DNA of 58,000 bases, taken from NCBI GenBank assembly GCA_014529385.2, contig CM043959.1, positions 87,492,529 through 87,550,528 on the forward strand, in the 5' to 3' direction. The DNA comes from Adiantum capillus-veneris. Lineage: Eukaryota > Streptophyta > Polypodiopsida > Polypodiales > Pteridaceae. A model generated the notes under the pieces. It saw only the letters and a list, made by a program, of their open reading frames with translations. It did not search any database and had not been told where the DNA came from. The translations under genes and the position numbers were made by a program. This document shows, one piece after another, positions 1 through 11,030 of this stretch; within the stretch, counting starts at the first letter, position 1; each line of letters begins with the position of its first letter.

Positions 1-153
1 AATGTGGTGAATCTGGTACAAAGTCTTAGTGACAAAATAAAAATACTATAGAATCCTAAGCTGCTAGATGTGAGCTAAGCAGCTAGCTAGGCTTGTGTAG
101 GATATGAGTAAGGGGTAGGGGGTGAAGTAAATGGGGGGCTAAGACAACACAGT
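1..153. other. unassigned AT-rich leader before the first gag fragment
   Basis: No open frame, primer-binding site or repeat end is visible here. It may be the upstream part of the outer gypsy element or unrelated DNA. The gag homology only starts further right. Confidence 0.3.
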
Positions 154-617
154 GTGGGTGTATCCTCAGAAAGAGCTAAATCACACGAGATCCAGCATCG
201 ATCGCTGGTGAATCTCAAGAGGACGAAAAGGGCAAGAAGCGAAGCAAGAATCACAGTTTTGGAAAAAACAAGAAGGCGGCAAAGAAGAGCAGATCCCGAC
301 CCGTTTCTGCCAGTTCTACTGAGGAGTCATCCTCCTCTGAACAGTTTGGACTCCGATGATCACATGTTTTATGCAAAGAAGAAGCACTTTTATAGAGCCA
401 ATCAATATGATTTTCTCGAGGACAAGGGCAAAAAGACCAAGGAGTTTAAAGAGGGTGGACAGGCAATAAAGTTTGAAACCTTTTCAGGGTTTCGAGATGC
501 TCCAAAGGCTTTAGCCTTTATTCAGCACTTTGACAAAGCATTCTCTGTAGCGTGCTACTCAGAGCACTCCAAGATCAGGAGGGCAGCATCATTCTTGAAA
601 CAAAATGCACGAACGTA
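154..617 (+). pseudogene. gag fragment (left half) of an outer B-family Ty3/gypsy element
   Basis: This encodes part of a retrotransposon capsid precursor. It carries the Ser/Asp-rich and Lys-rich stretch followed by the motif NQYDFLEDK, then KFETFSGF and YSEHSKIRRAASF, all matched by the gag of elements B (about 21000-21104 and 31985 on) and G (about 39240-38980, minus) in this window. The start at 154 is a GTG and is not a credible initiator; the real N-terminus lies to the left or was lost. A frameshift lies near 340, where the Ser-rich stretch changes frame. The codon pair Trp-Trp seen in the other copies is broken by TAG at 616-618, followed directly by element A. The same gag resumes at 8658. 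Assignment to the family is firm; boundaries on the left are unknown. Confidence 0.75.
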
Positions 618-622
618 GTGGT

Positions 623-1947
623 TGTCACCAGAAGGTGTATTTTTCCTGTTGCCTTCCGTAAATAAGTACTATATATTTTTATTTATTATTATTTTTACTT
701 GTTTTCCCCGGAACCCTTAAAAAGGTGCAAGTGGACATTGCATGGCCAGTGTGAAACGGCTGTGGCCGAATAGGTTTCTCACAGCGGGAGTCTGGGTCGG
801 TCAGTCTGGGACTAGTCGGGCCAGTTAGCACTGAATTCTGATGAGTATGGAGGCTTGTGTGCGCCAAATGGAGTCTAGGCCACTCGGAAAGTCACTTATA
901 ACTTTATAAGTTAGTGGGAACTAGAGAATTAACTCAAAAGGGGCAAACTAGACACATGGCAGCTCCTGGTGCAGTTTTCCACTTCCATCAGCAAGAGGGG
1001 CGCCCAATTTGAGAGAGGAGGCTGATTTGACTCATAAGTGAGCTACAGTGTGTGTGTGAGTAGTGGGTGCAGGTTTACAGCTTTAATGGAAAGCTTGCCT
1101 TCTCCTTTGTCTCATGTAGCACGATGATTTGCTCTCGTGCATCTCTCTCTCCCCTTTGGCACATATGGTAATGCCCCACTAGTTGGGCTACTCATATGAA
1201 CGTGTACAGTTTTGGGGGTTTATGCGCGTTTGCCAAGGCAAGAGCCTTCTGAACAGGAACCGGATTAGCTAATTGCTAATCCCCCACAGGTACGCACAGT
1301 TCCATCGCGAAAGATTGCGAGTTCAGAGAGTTTTCTCGCGTGAAAACTCGTCCAATTAACAAAGGAACTGTCCCATTGTGTGCCGGAGCCCTTGGGACAC
1401 GCGTAGGCGTGTTCACTCCGCTAAAAACGATCCGAAACAGTGAATTACAGCCTGCTGTGTTTTTCTGCAGGTTTAGGGTTTCGCACCTAAACTGCAAGGG
1501 AACACCGGGGGAGCCTCGTGAGAGCCTTGGGATGCGTGTACAGGCTTTTGTACACCCGGCAGTGAAAAACAGGGAATTACCAAAAAGCTCACCAAAAAGC
1601 TTCCAGATAGCGAGGGAATCCGTCCTAGACAGGTGCTTTTGACCTACAGGGGTTTTTGCGCCGTTATGCTGCCAAAATCAGGACGAAAACCTGCATTTTC
1701 AGCCCTCACTAGGTTTGGACAGCTTTGTGAAAGCTTGTGCTAAGTGGTCGGATCGTCTACCTTAATTTGAATAAAGAAATACCGAAAGGGGCGCCAGTCT
1801 TTGGGGCCTACAGGGTGTCGGTCTCGTGTGCGCAGTGACATTCTAGTCGCTCGACGCAACTGTGTTCTCTTCCCTTCTCAGTGCTCTGTGTAAAGTTAAC
1901 AGGTAATTGAAATAGTACCGCCCTCTATGTTGTACAGGCCGGTTATA
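623..1947 (+). repeat. 5' LTR of element A
   Basis: The LTR is 1,325 bp and pairs with 7315-8657. An AATAAA at 1770-1775 precedes a block (1773-1808, core GAAATACCGAAAGGGGCGCC) that recurs in the LTRs of B, G and H. A (TG) run near 1049 and the palindrome-like GGTTAGC segments are ordinary. The open frames seen in this LTR on both strands look like chance frames. Confidence 0.92.
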
Positions 1948-1964
1948 TGGTTCCATCGACGGGA
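1948..1964 (+). promoter_or_regulatory. primer-binding site of element A, tRNA-Glu type, degraded
   Basis: TGGTTCCATCGACGGGA follows the LTR directly. It resembles the complement of the plant tRNA-Glu 3' end (TGGTTCCGTTGCCGGGA), with three differences. Element H has a better copy at 48862-48879, which supports the assignment. Confidence 0.65.
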
Positions 1965-2032
1965 TAGTCACTTTTTCTTCAAAAAGTGCAGCGTGGATTG
2001 TTGTGGGTGAAAGCAACACAGAGCTTGTCGTT

Positions 2033-3791
2033 ATGGCAGAGAAGAGAGACCAAGTACCTGAAGAGGGATCTTCCTCACATGGCACAGAGAAAGTTCCTTC
2101 AACTCTTCAAGAAGAGGACAGGTTGTTTAGAACTCAACTGCGTTGCTGCATGGACATGTTTCAGCAGTTGGCTAATAACCCAAGGATGCAAGAGTTCTTA
2201 CAGGCTCCGACATAGGGTTTTCAGCCTCCTACACAGGGCATGACTGAGCCGTTGCAGGAAAAGGAGATTTCCAATGCGCAGAGGACTCATGATGCTCGAG
2301 GGAAATCCCATGTGGTTGAGCAACTAGTGGTGTCCAATGATCCAAAGCAGCTTGCTTTAGCTGGACAGGAACCGTTTGTGAATGGTCGAGGGAGTAATGA
2401 ACACCCTATGCGTCAGACCCTTCCATTACCTAATACTTATCCTGGTTATTTTGGAGGTGGTTCAGTGTTTCAAGCTATGGCTGGACCTTCCACGGGTTAT
2501 ATGCCAGGGAATGTGTTCGGGACAATGCAAACAGGCATGGGTAACCCTACGTACGCGAACATGGGTGTCCAACCAGGTTTTCAAGGTGCCTATGGCCAAT
2601 TTCGAGTGCCTGGAACACAATTTGGTATGGCTGGTTTTTCGCAGCCATACATAAAAATGCAGATATGACAGGTAAAACAATTGATGCGAGTGCTGGAATG
2701 AACAATCATGGAGCACCACTGTTACAGGCACCTATTTATGATAATGTGGCTCCTTTGAGTCAGCTTAAGGATTACAAGGAAGGTGGGCAGGGAGTGAAGT
2801 TTGAAACTTTTAGAGGAACTGAGGACCAATTGAAGGCTTTGATCTTCATACAGCAGTTCGATGCAGCTTATGCTGGAGGAAACTTCACAGAATCTTCAAA
2901 GATACGCAAGGCTGCCACTTTCTTGAAAGGGAATGCGCTTCAATGGTGGTTAGCATTGTTGAACGAGGGTCAAGCCCCAACAACGTGGGTCCAATTCAAA
3001 CAGCGTTTTGCGCCTACATGGCTGACAAACACTTTTGAAGTGGATGTGATGACAGAATGGCACGAGTTGAATGCTAAACAGTGTGCGAATCTGGAAGAGT
3101 ACAATAAACAGTTTTGGGCCGCACTGTTGCCAGTCACCTCTTACAGGTTTGTGCCATTGTCAGAACAGATTGAGAAGTACTCTTGCGGATTGCCCAAGAA
3201 AATCAGGGACTATTGCACAAAGACTACTGTCATGAATATGTTGCAGTTGATAGAGAATGCAAGAGTGGCCAGCAATCTGTCGAAGGGAGATAGCCACAAG
3301 AAAGGGGCCCAGGGCAAACAGTTTTCAGCCAAGGGCAATGTTGCAGCAAAGCCTTCTGAGCCTTCCGCAAAGAAGCCCTCCACTGAAGAAGGTGATATGT
3401 CCAAGAAGCAATCTAAATCTTCTTCGGGACGAGGACAAGGGCAAAAAAGGTATTTTTATGGCAAAACTTTTGAAGAAAGGAAAGCTCTTAGGGAGGCCAA
3501 GAAATGCTATATTTGTGAACAGGAAGGACATTTTGCAAATGAATGCCCACAGAAGAAGTCACAGGATAAGGATGACAAGTCGGACCATAAAGGGAAGAAG
3601 CCAAAGCCAAGTGCAGGACTTGTTCCAGATTTGGTTGGAGACCAGCCAAACACAGATGCCACGGAGCTGTGCAGAGCTTGGGACAAAGTTAGAGACCAAA
3701 CAGTGCTGGTTTTCTTTGATCCAGGAGCCCGTGCAAATTTCATATCACCAGAATTGGCATCAAAGTTGGGCATTCGTGCAGAGGAGATGGT
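2033..3791 (+). pseudogene. gag of element A (broken)
   Basis: This is the capsid and nucleocapsid precursor. The ATG at 2033 is chosen because the peptide MAEKRDQVPEEGSSS matches the gag start of element H (MADKGKGIMEEGSSS). A Gly/Met/Phe/Pro-rich linker follows, then the capsid core with the motifs GVKFETFRG, FIQQFDAAYAGGNFTE and LKGNALQWWLA. After it come a Lys/Ser-rich stretch and the zinc knuckle CYICEQEGHFANEC (CX2CX4HX4C, about 3508-3547). The end of the frame carries the protease motif FFDPGARANF near 3712-3740. Breaks: TAG at 2213-2215 (ACA-TAG where the repeat has ACA-CAG) and a frameshift near 2655. A further frameshift near 3789 leads into the protease part. Gag and pol were probably one frame, as in element H. 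Confidence 0.88.
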
Positions 3792-6700
3792 GTGACAGGG
3801 GAAGCAGGTTTGGCATGCCCAGGTCATTTAGAGCCCGTTACTCCCATTTTGGGGAAGCTTCTTCTGCACATTCAGAGTTATGTGGATGCGGAAGAGTTTC
3901 ATATTATGCCACTTGAGGGCTGTGATGTGTTACTGGGTATCCGATGGTGTTACAGGTTACATGCTATGGTGGATACTTACAACAAAAAAGATTACCCTTG
4001 TACATAGAGGAAAGACTCATGTCCTTGATGTAAAGCTTAAAGGCGAGTCTGTTCCAGTTGTTTTTGCTTCTGCTATTTCATCTGTAATAAAGAATCATCT
4101 TTTTGCGTACTTGATCTTTGCAAAAGAAGTACCTCAAGTTGTATCTAATTTGTCTACCTTAGATAAAGACAGGTCAACTTTTTTGAGTGGTTTCAGTGAT
4201 TGTTTTTCGGACTCTTTGCCAGGGAGTTACCTCCTGAGAGACCTGAGGATCATACTATAGATCTTGTGCCAGGTTCTAGTCCACCGAATAGACCACCATA
4301 CAGGGTTAGTGCAGCCCAGCAGAAAGAGATTATGAGTTAGGTCAACGAGCTTTTAGAGAAGGGACTGATTCAACCCAGTTCATCCCCTTTTTGTTCGCCT
4401 GTACTCATAGTGCAGAAGAAGGATGGTTCATGGTGCATGTCCATTGACTATCGCGCCTTGAATAAGAATACCATCAAGAACAGGTTCCCCATACCGAGGA
4501 TAGATGACATTCTTGATCGGCTTGAGGGAGCGTCATTGTTTACAAGGATAGACCTAAAGAGTGGGTATCATTAGATACGCATTAGGCCAGAAGATGTCCA
4601 TAAGACTGCGTTCAGGACAACATTTGGTCTCTATGAGTTTCTTGTCATGCCATTTGGTCTCACAAATGCTCCTGCCACGTTTAATAGAATGATGGACAGA
4701 ATTTTAAGACCACATAGAAACTTCGTGGGTACCTTCTTTGATGACATGATTGTCTATTCGAAGTCTGAAGAGGAGCATAGGGATCACTTGACTGCAGTTT
4801 TCAATGAGTTACGTAAGAACAGGCTACTCATTAATACGAAGAAGAGTGAATTCTTTTTGCAAGAAATTCACTTCCTTGGGCACATTGTTTCAAAGGATGG
4901 GGTACGCATGGATCCCGCTAAAGTGGAAGCAATTAGGTCATGGCCAACCTTGAAGTCCATACATGACATTCGAAGCTTTCTAGGCTTATGTTCCTACTAC
5001 AAGAGGTTCATCCGAAATTTTGCTGAGATTGCTTCTCCACTCCATGCACTACAAGGAAAAGGAGTTACTTTCAAGTGGACAGCCAAGGAAATTTTAGCGT
5101 TCAAACACTTGAAAGAGAAGCTAACTTCAGATCCGGTAATCATTTTGCCAGATCTTTCAAAACCTTTTGTGGTTCAGTGTGATGCGTGTGGCCATAGTCT
5201 TGGTGCAGTTCTAATGCAGAATGGCCGAGTAGTCGCATATGAGAGCAGAATTCTTTTGAAGACTGAAAGAAACTTGCAAGTCTATGAGAAAGAATTGCTG
5301 GCACTAATTCATGCTCTCACTAGTTGGAAACACTATCTGCTAGGGGCTGATTTTGTTGTCCAAACGGATCATCAAACCTTGCGATATTTTCTCACACAGA
5401 CGAAGTTGTCTAAGAAGCACATGCGATGGGCAAACATCTTGTCAATGTTCCATTTTCAGATTGTGCATGTGCAAGGGAAAAAGAACGCGGTGGCTGATGA
5501 GTTGTCACGAAAGCCCCAAATTTCAGCAGTGTCAATTCCGTACCATTGTGAACTAGACGAAATGAAGACACAATATGCTGAAGATTCTGATTTTGCAAGG
5601 ATCTATGACCAGCTTGTTGATGGGCAACATCATGAGCACTATATGCTTAAGAATGACTTTCTCATGATGCATGGAAAGTTATGCGTTACCAAACAGTTAC
5701 GGCCAAAGATTTTGATGGAAAGTCATGCTCCACCTTATGCTAGGCATCGTGGAATTGATGCGACAGTGAAAGGGGTTGAGGCATTCTTCTATTGGCCAGC
5801 ATTGCGTCAAGATGTTGACACATTTGTAAGATCATGCTTAGTATGCCAAAAAGTCAAATTTGACAGACAAGCAACCGGGATTGTTGCAACCATTGCCGAT
5901 CCCAAATAGGCCATGGGAAAGCATAGCAATGGACTTTATCTTTGATCTTCCAAGAACACAAACAGGCAATGATGGGATTTGGACTATCATTTGTAGGTTC
6001 AGTAAACAGGCCCATTTCATTCCTGTGAGGAAGAAGATAAAGCCAGAACACATGGTCAAGATATTCATGAGCGATATCTTTAAATACCACGGGATGCCTC
6101 AGTCAATTGTCAGTGACAGGGATCCACGTATGACGAGTCTTTTCTGGAAGGCATTGTTTGAGAACATGGGCACTACGCTAAAGTTCTCTTCTTCGTTTCA
6201 TCCGCAAACTGATGGACAGTCAAAAGAGGCAAATTCTACTGTTCTAGACCTGCTCAAATGTTATGTGTCAGAGCACAAGGCAACTTGGGAACACCATCTT
6301 CCATTGGTTGAATATGCTTACAATAACAGTGTGCATACGTCACCAGGTAAGGCACCATTTGAGATAGTGGAAGGAGGGAAGAAAGTCCCTCCCATTTTGC
6401 AGACTAAGGACAAGATTTTTGAGGCAGACAAGTATGTGCAAGATATGGATGAAACATATAGGAAGATAAAGATTGCTCTTGAGAAGACTCAAGCTAAGCA
6501 AAAGAAAGCTGCTGATCGTCACCGTAGTGAACTTGTATTTTCACTTGGTGATTGGGTGCTTTTGCACTTTGAAAAGGCCAGGTTAAGGAAAAGGAAAGGC
6601 AAGGAACGCTTGTTTCCTAAGCTCAGTATGCGATATTATGGTCCTTTTCAGATTTCAAAAAAGATCAGCGATGTAGCTTACAGATTAAAGCTACCAGAAG

Positions 6701-7005
6701 GCTGGAAAATACATAATGCTTTTCATATCAGCCTTCTAAGACCGTTTGTTGGTAATGTGCCAAAGAATATGCTTGATGAGGAACAACCCGAAGTGGAAGA
6801 ATTGGATGAAATCCTTGTTCCTGAACAGATATTGGCACATAAAGAAAGAAAGGTTAGAGGAAAGGTTGCAAGATGCTATTTGGTGAAGTTCAAGAACTAT
6901 CCATCATTGGATGCCAAATGGATGGAAGAGTCTGAATTGGTTGATTCACCTCAGCTATTGCAATTGTATCTTGAAGCCTTTCAGATGGAACCCACAATGA
7001 CTTGA
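3792..7005 (+). pseudogene. pol of element A: protease, RT, RNase H, integrase, chromodomain-like tail (broken)
   Basis: Protease C-terminus (EGCDVLLGI) lies at about 3792-4000. Reverse transcriptase runs about 4260-5000 with [20 protein letters not shown], the conserved MPFGLTNAPATF and the catalytic FFDDMIVYS. RNase H (VVQCDACGHSLGAVL, VVQTDHQTLRYFL) covers about 5165-5520. Integrase starts with an HHCC finger (ending CLVCQKVKFDRQ, near 5866) and has MDFIFDLP, SDRDPRMTS and HPQTDGQSKEA as the three acidic catalytic blocks. The tail near 6790-6990 (CYLVKFKNYPSLDAKWME) is chromodomain-like. Breaks: an extra A in the A-run near 3985, a frameshift near 4232, TAG at 4338-4340 and 4572-4574 (both CAG in element H), and a frameshift near 5870. 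It cannot make a full polyprotein. Confidence 0.92.
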
Positions 7006-7301
7006 TGTACCCTTCTCGGGAGCAAGGCAAGAGCATGGTTCATGATGCTCAAGAGAGTAGTTAAGCAATTGTATCTACTCTTTCCATACAGAATTTAGCT
7101 AGAGAAGTTTGTGCTTGAGAGGACACTAGAAGACTTCTATGCTTGATAGATGTGTCATAGCCAGGTTGGTGGGATTTTTTAATCGTCCAACGCTACATTT
7201 TCGGAAGCATGTATATCTTGGATTCCCATCATAGAATATATGTGATATCAGGAGATACCGCATGTATTATTGGCATGCAAGCGAGGTCGCTTGCAGTATT
7301 T
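7006..7301 (+). other. 3' untranslated part of element A
   Basis: Noncoding stretch between the pol stop and the polypurine tract. I see no further gene. It has no clear copy at the equivalent place of element H. Confidence 0.5.
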
Positions 7302-7314
7302 CAAGGGTGGGGTG
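7302..7314 (+). promoter_or_regulatory. polypurine tract of element A
   Basis: The purine-rich run CAAGGGTGGGGTG lies directly before the 3' LTR, the place where plus-strand synthesis is primed in LTR retrotransposons. Confidence 0.7.
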
Positions 7315-8657
7315 TGTCACCAGGAGGTGTATTTTTCCTGTTGCCTTCCGTAAATAAGTACTAGATATTTTTATTTATTTTTATTTTTACTTGTTTTCCC
7401 TGGGACCCTTGAAAAAGGTGCAAGTGGACATTGCATGGCCAGTGTGAAACGGCTGTGGCCGAATAGGTTTCTCACAACGGGAGTTTGGGTCGGTCAGTCT
7501 GGGACTAGTCGGGCCAGTTAGCACTGAATTCTCATGAGTATGGAAGCTTGTGTGCGCCAAATGAAGTCTGGGCCACTCGGAAAGTCACTTATAACTTTAT
7601 AAGTCAGTGGGAACTAGAGAATTAACTCAAAAGGGGCAAACTGGACACATGGCGGCTCCTGGTGCAGTTTTCCACTTCCATCAGCAAGAGGGGGCGCCCA
7701 ATTTGAGAGAGGAGGCTGATTTGACTCATAAGTGAGCTACAGTGTGTGTGTGAGTAGTGGGTGCAGGTTTACAGCTTTAATGGAAAGCTTGCCTTCTCCT
7801 TTGTCTCATGTAGCACGATGATTTTCTCTCGTGCATCTCTCTCTCCCCTTTGGCACATATGGTAATGCCCCACTAGTTGGGCTACTCAGATGAACATGTA
7901 CAGTTCTGGGGGTTTATGTGCGTTTGCCAAGGCAAGAGCCTTCTGAACAGGAACCGGATTAGCTAATTGCTAATCCCCCACAGGTACGCATAGTTCCATC
8001 GTGAAAGATTGCGAGTTCGGAGAGTTTTCTCGCGTGAAAACTCGTCCAATTCACAGGGGAACTGTCCCATTGTGTGCGGGAACCCTTGGGACACGCGTAG
8101 GCGTGTTCGCTCCGCTAAAAACGATCCGAAACAGTGAATTACAGCCTGCTGTGTTTTTCTGCAGGTTTAGGGTTTCGCACCTAAACTGCAAGGGAACACC
8201 GTGGGAGCCTCGTGAGAGCCTTGGGATGCATGTACAGGCTTTTAGGCACCCGGCAGTGAAAAACAGGGAATTACAGCCCACTGAATTTCTGTGACAGCTC
8301 ACCAGAAAGCTTCCAGATAGCGAGGGAATCCGTCCTAGACAGCTGCTTTTGACCTACAGGGGTTTTTGCGCCGTTATGCTGCCAAAATCAGGTCGCAAAC
8401 CTGCGTTTTCAGCCCTCGCCTGGTTTGGACAGCTTTGTGAAAGCTTGTGCTAAGTGGTCAGATCGTCTACCTTAATTTGAATAAAGAAATACCGAAAGGG
8501 ACGCCAGTCTTTGGGGCCTACAAGGTGTCGGTCTCGTGTGCGCAGTGACATTCTAGTCGCTGGACGCAGCTGTGTTCTCTTCCCTTCTCAGTGCTCTGTG
8601 TAAAGTTAACAGGTAATTGAAATAGTACCGCCCTCTACGTTGTACAGGCCGGTTATA
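7315..8657 (+). repeat. 3' LTR of element A
   Basis: It is 1,343 bp, pairs with 623-1947, and ends GGTTATA just before the second GTGGT target copy (8658-8662). The shared LTR block lies at 8483-8518 with one G-to-A change. Confidence 0.92.
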
Positions 8658-9314
8658 GTGGTCCACTCTTCTTTTGAGGAGAGAAGCCCCGACTAAGTGG
8701 TTAAAGTTCAAACGGCTTGTTTCTTCTTGGTTGACTTAGGAGTACGAATGAGATGACCGCTTGGAACCGTCTTTGGATGACGAAGGTTGACACTTTGGAT
8801 GCTTATTGTAAAAGATTTTGGGATGCTTTTCTACCGACCTCTTCTTTTAAGAAGGTCACTTTCAAGATCGAGCGGTTTTGCTGTGGACTTCCCAAAGAGA
8901 TCCGAGATTACTGCCTTGAGAAGAAGTCCTAGTCCATACAACAATTGATGGGACATGCTAAGCGAGGATTCTCTATACATTGGGGTAACCTAACTTACCC
9001 CACTAATGAAGTTTCGACACCAAGGACCGGACAAAACTCGACAAATGACAATAGAAAAAGAGGAAGTTCCGTGTTTCAAATGTGAGTATCCGAAACAAGG
9101 AATCGCATTTCATGCATGTAGCCGTTCTCCATTCCGGGTAACTATGCCCCGATTGACCAAGAAACAAAGAGCAGATTATCTCAAAGAGGGGAAGTGCTTT
9201 GATTGCGGGGATCAAGGACACGTCTCTGCAAGGTGCCCCAAAAAGGCACAACGAGGACAATCAAAAGATAGGCCAGAGAGCTTCAAAGCAACGGAAGACC
9301 GTGGGGATGTAGTG
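8658..9314 (+). pseudogene. gag fragment (right half) of the outer B-family gypsy element
   Basis: This continues the capsid gene interrupted at 617: the DNA after the GTGGT duplication matches element B from about 32146 on. Translation in shifting frames gives pieces matching KWLKFK, the WDAFLPTSSFKKV region and FCCGLPKEIRDYC. A nucleocapsid zinc knuckle, CFDCGDQGHVSARC (CX2CX4HX4C), is intact near 9197-9238. Several stops and frameshifts lie between 8720 and 9000. Homology with element B fades near 9310, which I take as the junction with LINE-1. Confidence 0.78.
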
Positions 9315-9368
9315 ATCTTGGAAAGACGCACTACATGACGGTGCAAGACCTATGGGACCAGCCTTAAA

Positions 9369-10941
9369 ATGTCAGTATGGAACTGTAATGGAACAATGAA
9401 GCTAGATGTTGGTGCATTTGAGGATAGCTTCAAGGGAAGGGACATTATTGTCTACTTTGAGACACATCAAACTCCCGGTGTCACACTTCCTAGAGTGACG
9501 GGATACCACTGGGAGACCACTTGTAGGCAGGAGGTGAGACCATAGCATAGAGGACGTGGGTCAAGAGATGTGGCAATTTTAGTCAAGGAAGAGTTGCACC
9601 CTCTCATTCGTAATGTTCGGAGAGATGAGCATGCTAGATATATCTGGGTCAGGGTGAGAGCACAGAAGGGAAGGCCACTTTATATTGCACTATTTCCCCC
9701 TCAACACATCTCTTTATGCATCACCCCAAGGGTAGTCACCATCAACGTAACCGCGAAACGTTTCAGACCCGAAACGTTTCACCCCGAAACGTGGCATTTC
9801 ACCCCGAAACGTTTCACTCTAGGCTAAGGCCTCACTGAAACGTTTGACCGAAACGCCAATTTTGTGTATATATAGAGTTATGTATCGACAAAATAGGTGT
9901 TCATAGTACAGTGAGTAGAAACACATACTATGTTAACCTTGAAATAGCAAATACATAATAAATAAATAAATATGTAATGGCCAAATTCTCTAAAGGAATT
10001 TTTTTATTTTCAGGCGTTTCACTCCAGGCATTTCACCTTGCAGGTGAAACGTTTCTGCCGTTTCAACCGTTTCGCGTTTCAGGCCTGCTGAAACGCGTTT
10101 CGCGATTACGCTGGGACTCACCATACATGATTTTAAATGACATATGGGAGTTCTCTAGGGATGGGGATGTCATCCTCCTAGGGGACTTCAATGCCAGGAT
10201 GGGCCCCTCTAAAACAACCTTCCATGATACCTCGGAGGAGATGTTAAGAGAGCTAGATGTCAGTGATCTGGCAAGGTGCTCGCAGGACGTGGTGCATAAT
10301 GAGTATGCGAGAAATTTGATAGACATGGGGACTGCACATGGACTAGCCATCCTAAATGGCCTACAGAGATTTCCAACAGCAAATGGGTTCACTTGTTTTC
10401 CTCAGAGACACGGGGCTAGATCGGTGGACTATGTTATGGCTCAGCTCAGTTTTATACCATCTATTCAGGAGTTTACAGTTGGCCCCAAGCTTGTTGGGGT
10501 AGCCGTAGATCACGCCCTTCTCACATTCACAATTTCATTTCAATTTAGTACAGGTCCATTGGCCCAAGCCTCTATGCATACTCGATACACTATTACAGCG
10601 AAGATTGATTCTGTCTACATGGATAGTATTTATAGACGCATGTCCACAAAGAAGTCGAGACACCCATTAGAGGAGCTTACCCAGATATTGACAGAGACAT
10701 AGACTTTACATGATGCAGTAGTAGAGGCATACCCACACACCCAACCCGGGCACAGACAACGTTTTTTCGAGTAGGCCCCAAAACAGTTGGTATGACGAAG
10801 AGTGTAGAGAGACAAGAGCCACACTTCAGAGAGAGGTGCTCCTGGGAGCCATTACTCAGAAGATAGCCTCTCAACACCTCGTGCGACAAAAGAAGAGGAC
10901 TTATCTTGCTCAGTTAGAAGAGTTGTACAAGCTATTCCTAA
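9369..10941 (+). pseudogene. LINE-1 ORF2, apurinic-type endonuclease domain (broken)
   Basis: The endonuclease nicks target DNA for target-primed reverse transcription. Seen in order: MSVWNCNG at the ATG 9369 (catalytic Asn block), YFETH (Glu block), then on the far side of the insert VILLGDFNARMG (Asp/Asn block), RSVDYVMA and VAVDHALL (terminal Asp-His block). Breaks: TAG at 9543-9545, the 374-bp insert at 9743, a stop near 10700 and a frameshift near 10770. After it, HLVRQKKRTYLAQLEELYK leads to the copia junction. The protein differs from LINE-2 in sequence and lineage. It has no visible ORF1, which may lie in the lost 5' part. Confidence 0.82.
9743..10116 (+). mobile_element. non-autonomous hAT-like element in LINE-1, rich in GAAACGTTTC
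   Basis: The left end CAACGTAACCGCGAAACG and the complement of the right end CAGCGTAATCGCGAAACG match at 16 of 18 positions, so these are terminal inverted repeats. The flanks GTCACCAT (9735-9742) and CTCACCAT (10117-10124) form a likely 8-bp target duplication with one change, the size typical of hAT transposons. The exact right end is uncertain by about 3 bp. Both arms are packed with the perfect palindrome GAAACGTTTC or its half GAAACG. The centre is AT-rich and has no transposase. Removing it restores the endonuclease homology on both sides. Confidence 0.72.
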
Positions 10942-10946
10942 GCCAA

Positions 10947-10995
10947 CGTGAGAATGAGCAGCAGAGAGGGTGTGAGCCACACTCACCGAAAACGC

Positions 10996-11028
<33 letters not shown>
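10947..11028 (-). repeat. 3' LTR of element D, distal piece
   Basis: These 82 bp match the end of the 5' LTR at 55642-55720, including GAGGGTGTGAGCC and the AAACGC(C/T)GGAGAG lead into a (GA)n run. Element C sits in the (GA)n run; the rest of the LTR is at 18721-19013. Confidence 0.82.

Positions 11029-11030
<2 letters not shown>

Larger units (their letters stand above)
623..8657 (+). mobile_element. Element A: complete but decayed chromodomain Ty3/gypsy LTR retrotransposon
   Basis: It is bounded by direct LTRs (623-1947 and 7315-8657) that start TGTCACC and end GGTTATA. A 5-bp target duplication GTGGT sits outside them at 618-622 and 8658-8662. Inside are a primer-binding site, gag, protease, reverse transcriptase, RNase H, integrase and a chromodomain-like tail in the gypsy order, then a purine tract before the 3' LTR. 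The host is a gag gene that reads on across the duplication. The two LTRs look about 95 percent identical by eye, so this is an old insertion. Element H (minus strand, 41976-50537) is a close relative. Confidence 0.93.
9315..10946 (+). mobile_element. LINE-1 (non-LTR retrotransposon), left part: endonuclease half
   Basis: The left edge is placed where gag homology ends. The coding part starts at 9369. The element is interrupted at 9743-10116 by a hAT-like insert and at 10947 by copia element D. It resumes at 56015: the duplication GCCAA (10942-10946) pairs with GCCAG (56015-56019), and the peptide before and after reads through (KLFLSQ then DSNEAWRF). No 3' end is in the window. Confidence 0.8.

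Noticed and set aside
1340-1642. Conserved small protein encoded in the A LTR (also at 8001-8294)
   Set aside because: The frame is conserved only because the two LTRs are copies; it has no start context, no homology and is broken differently in each.
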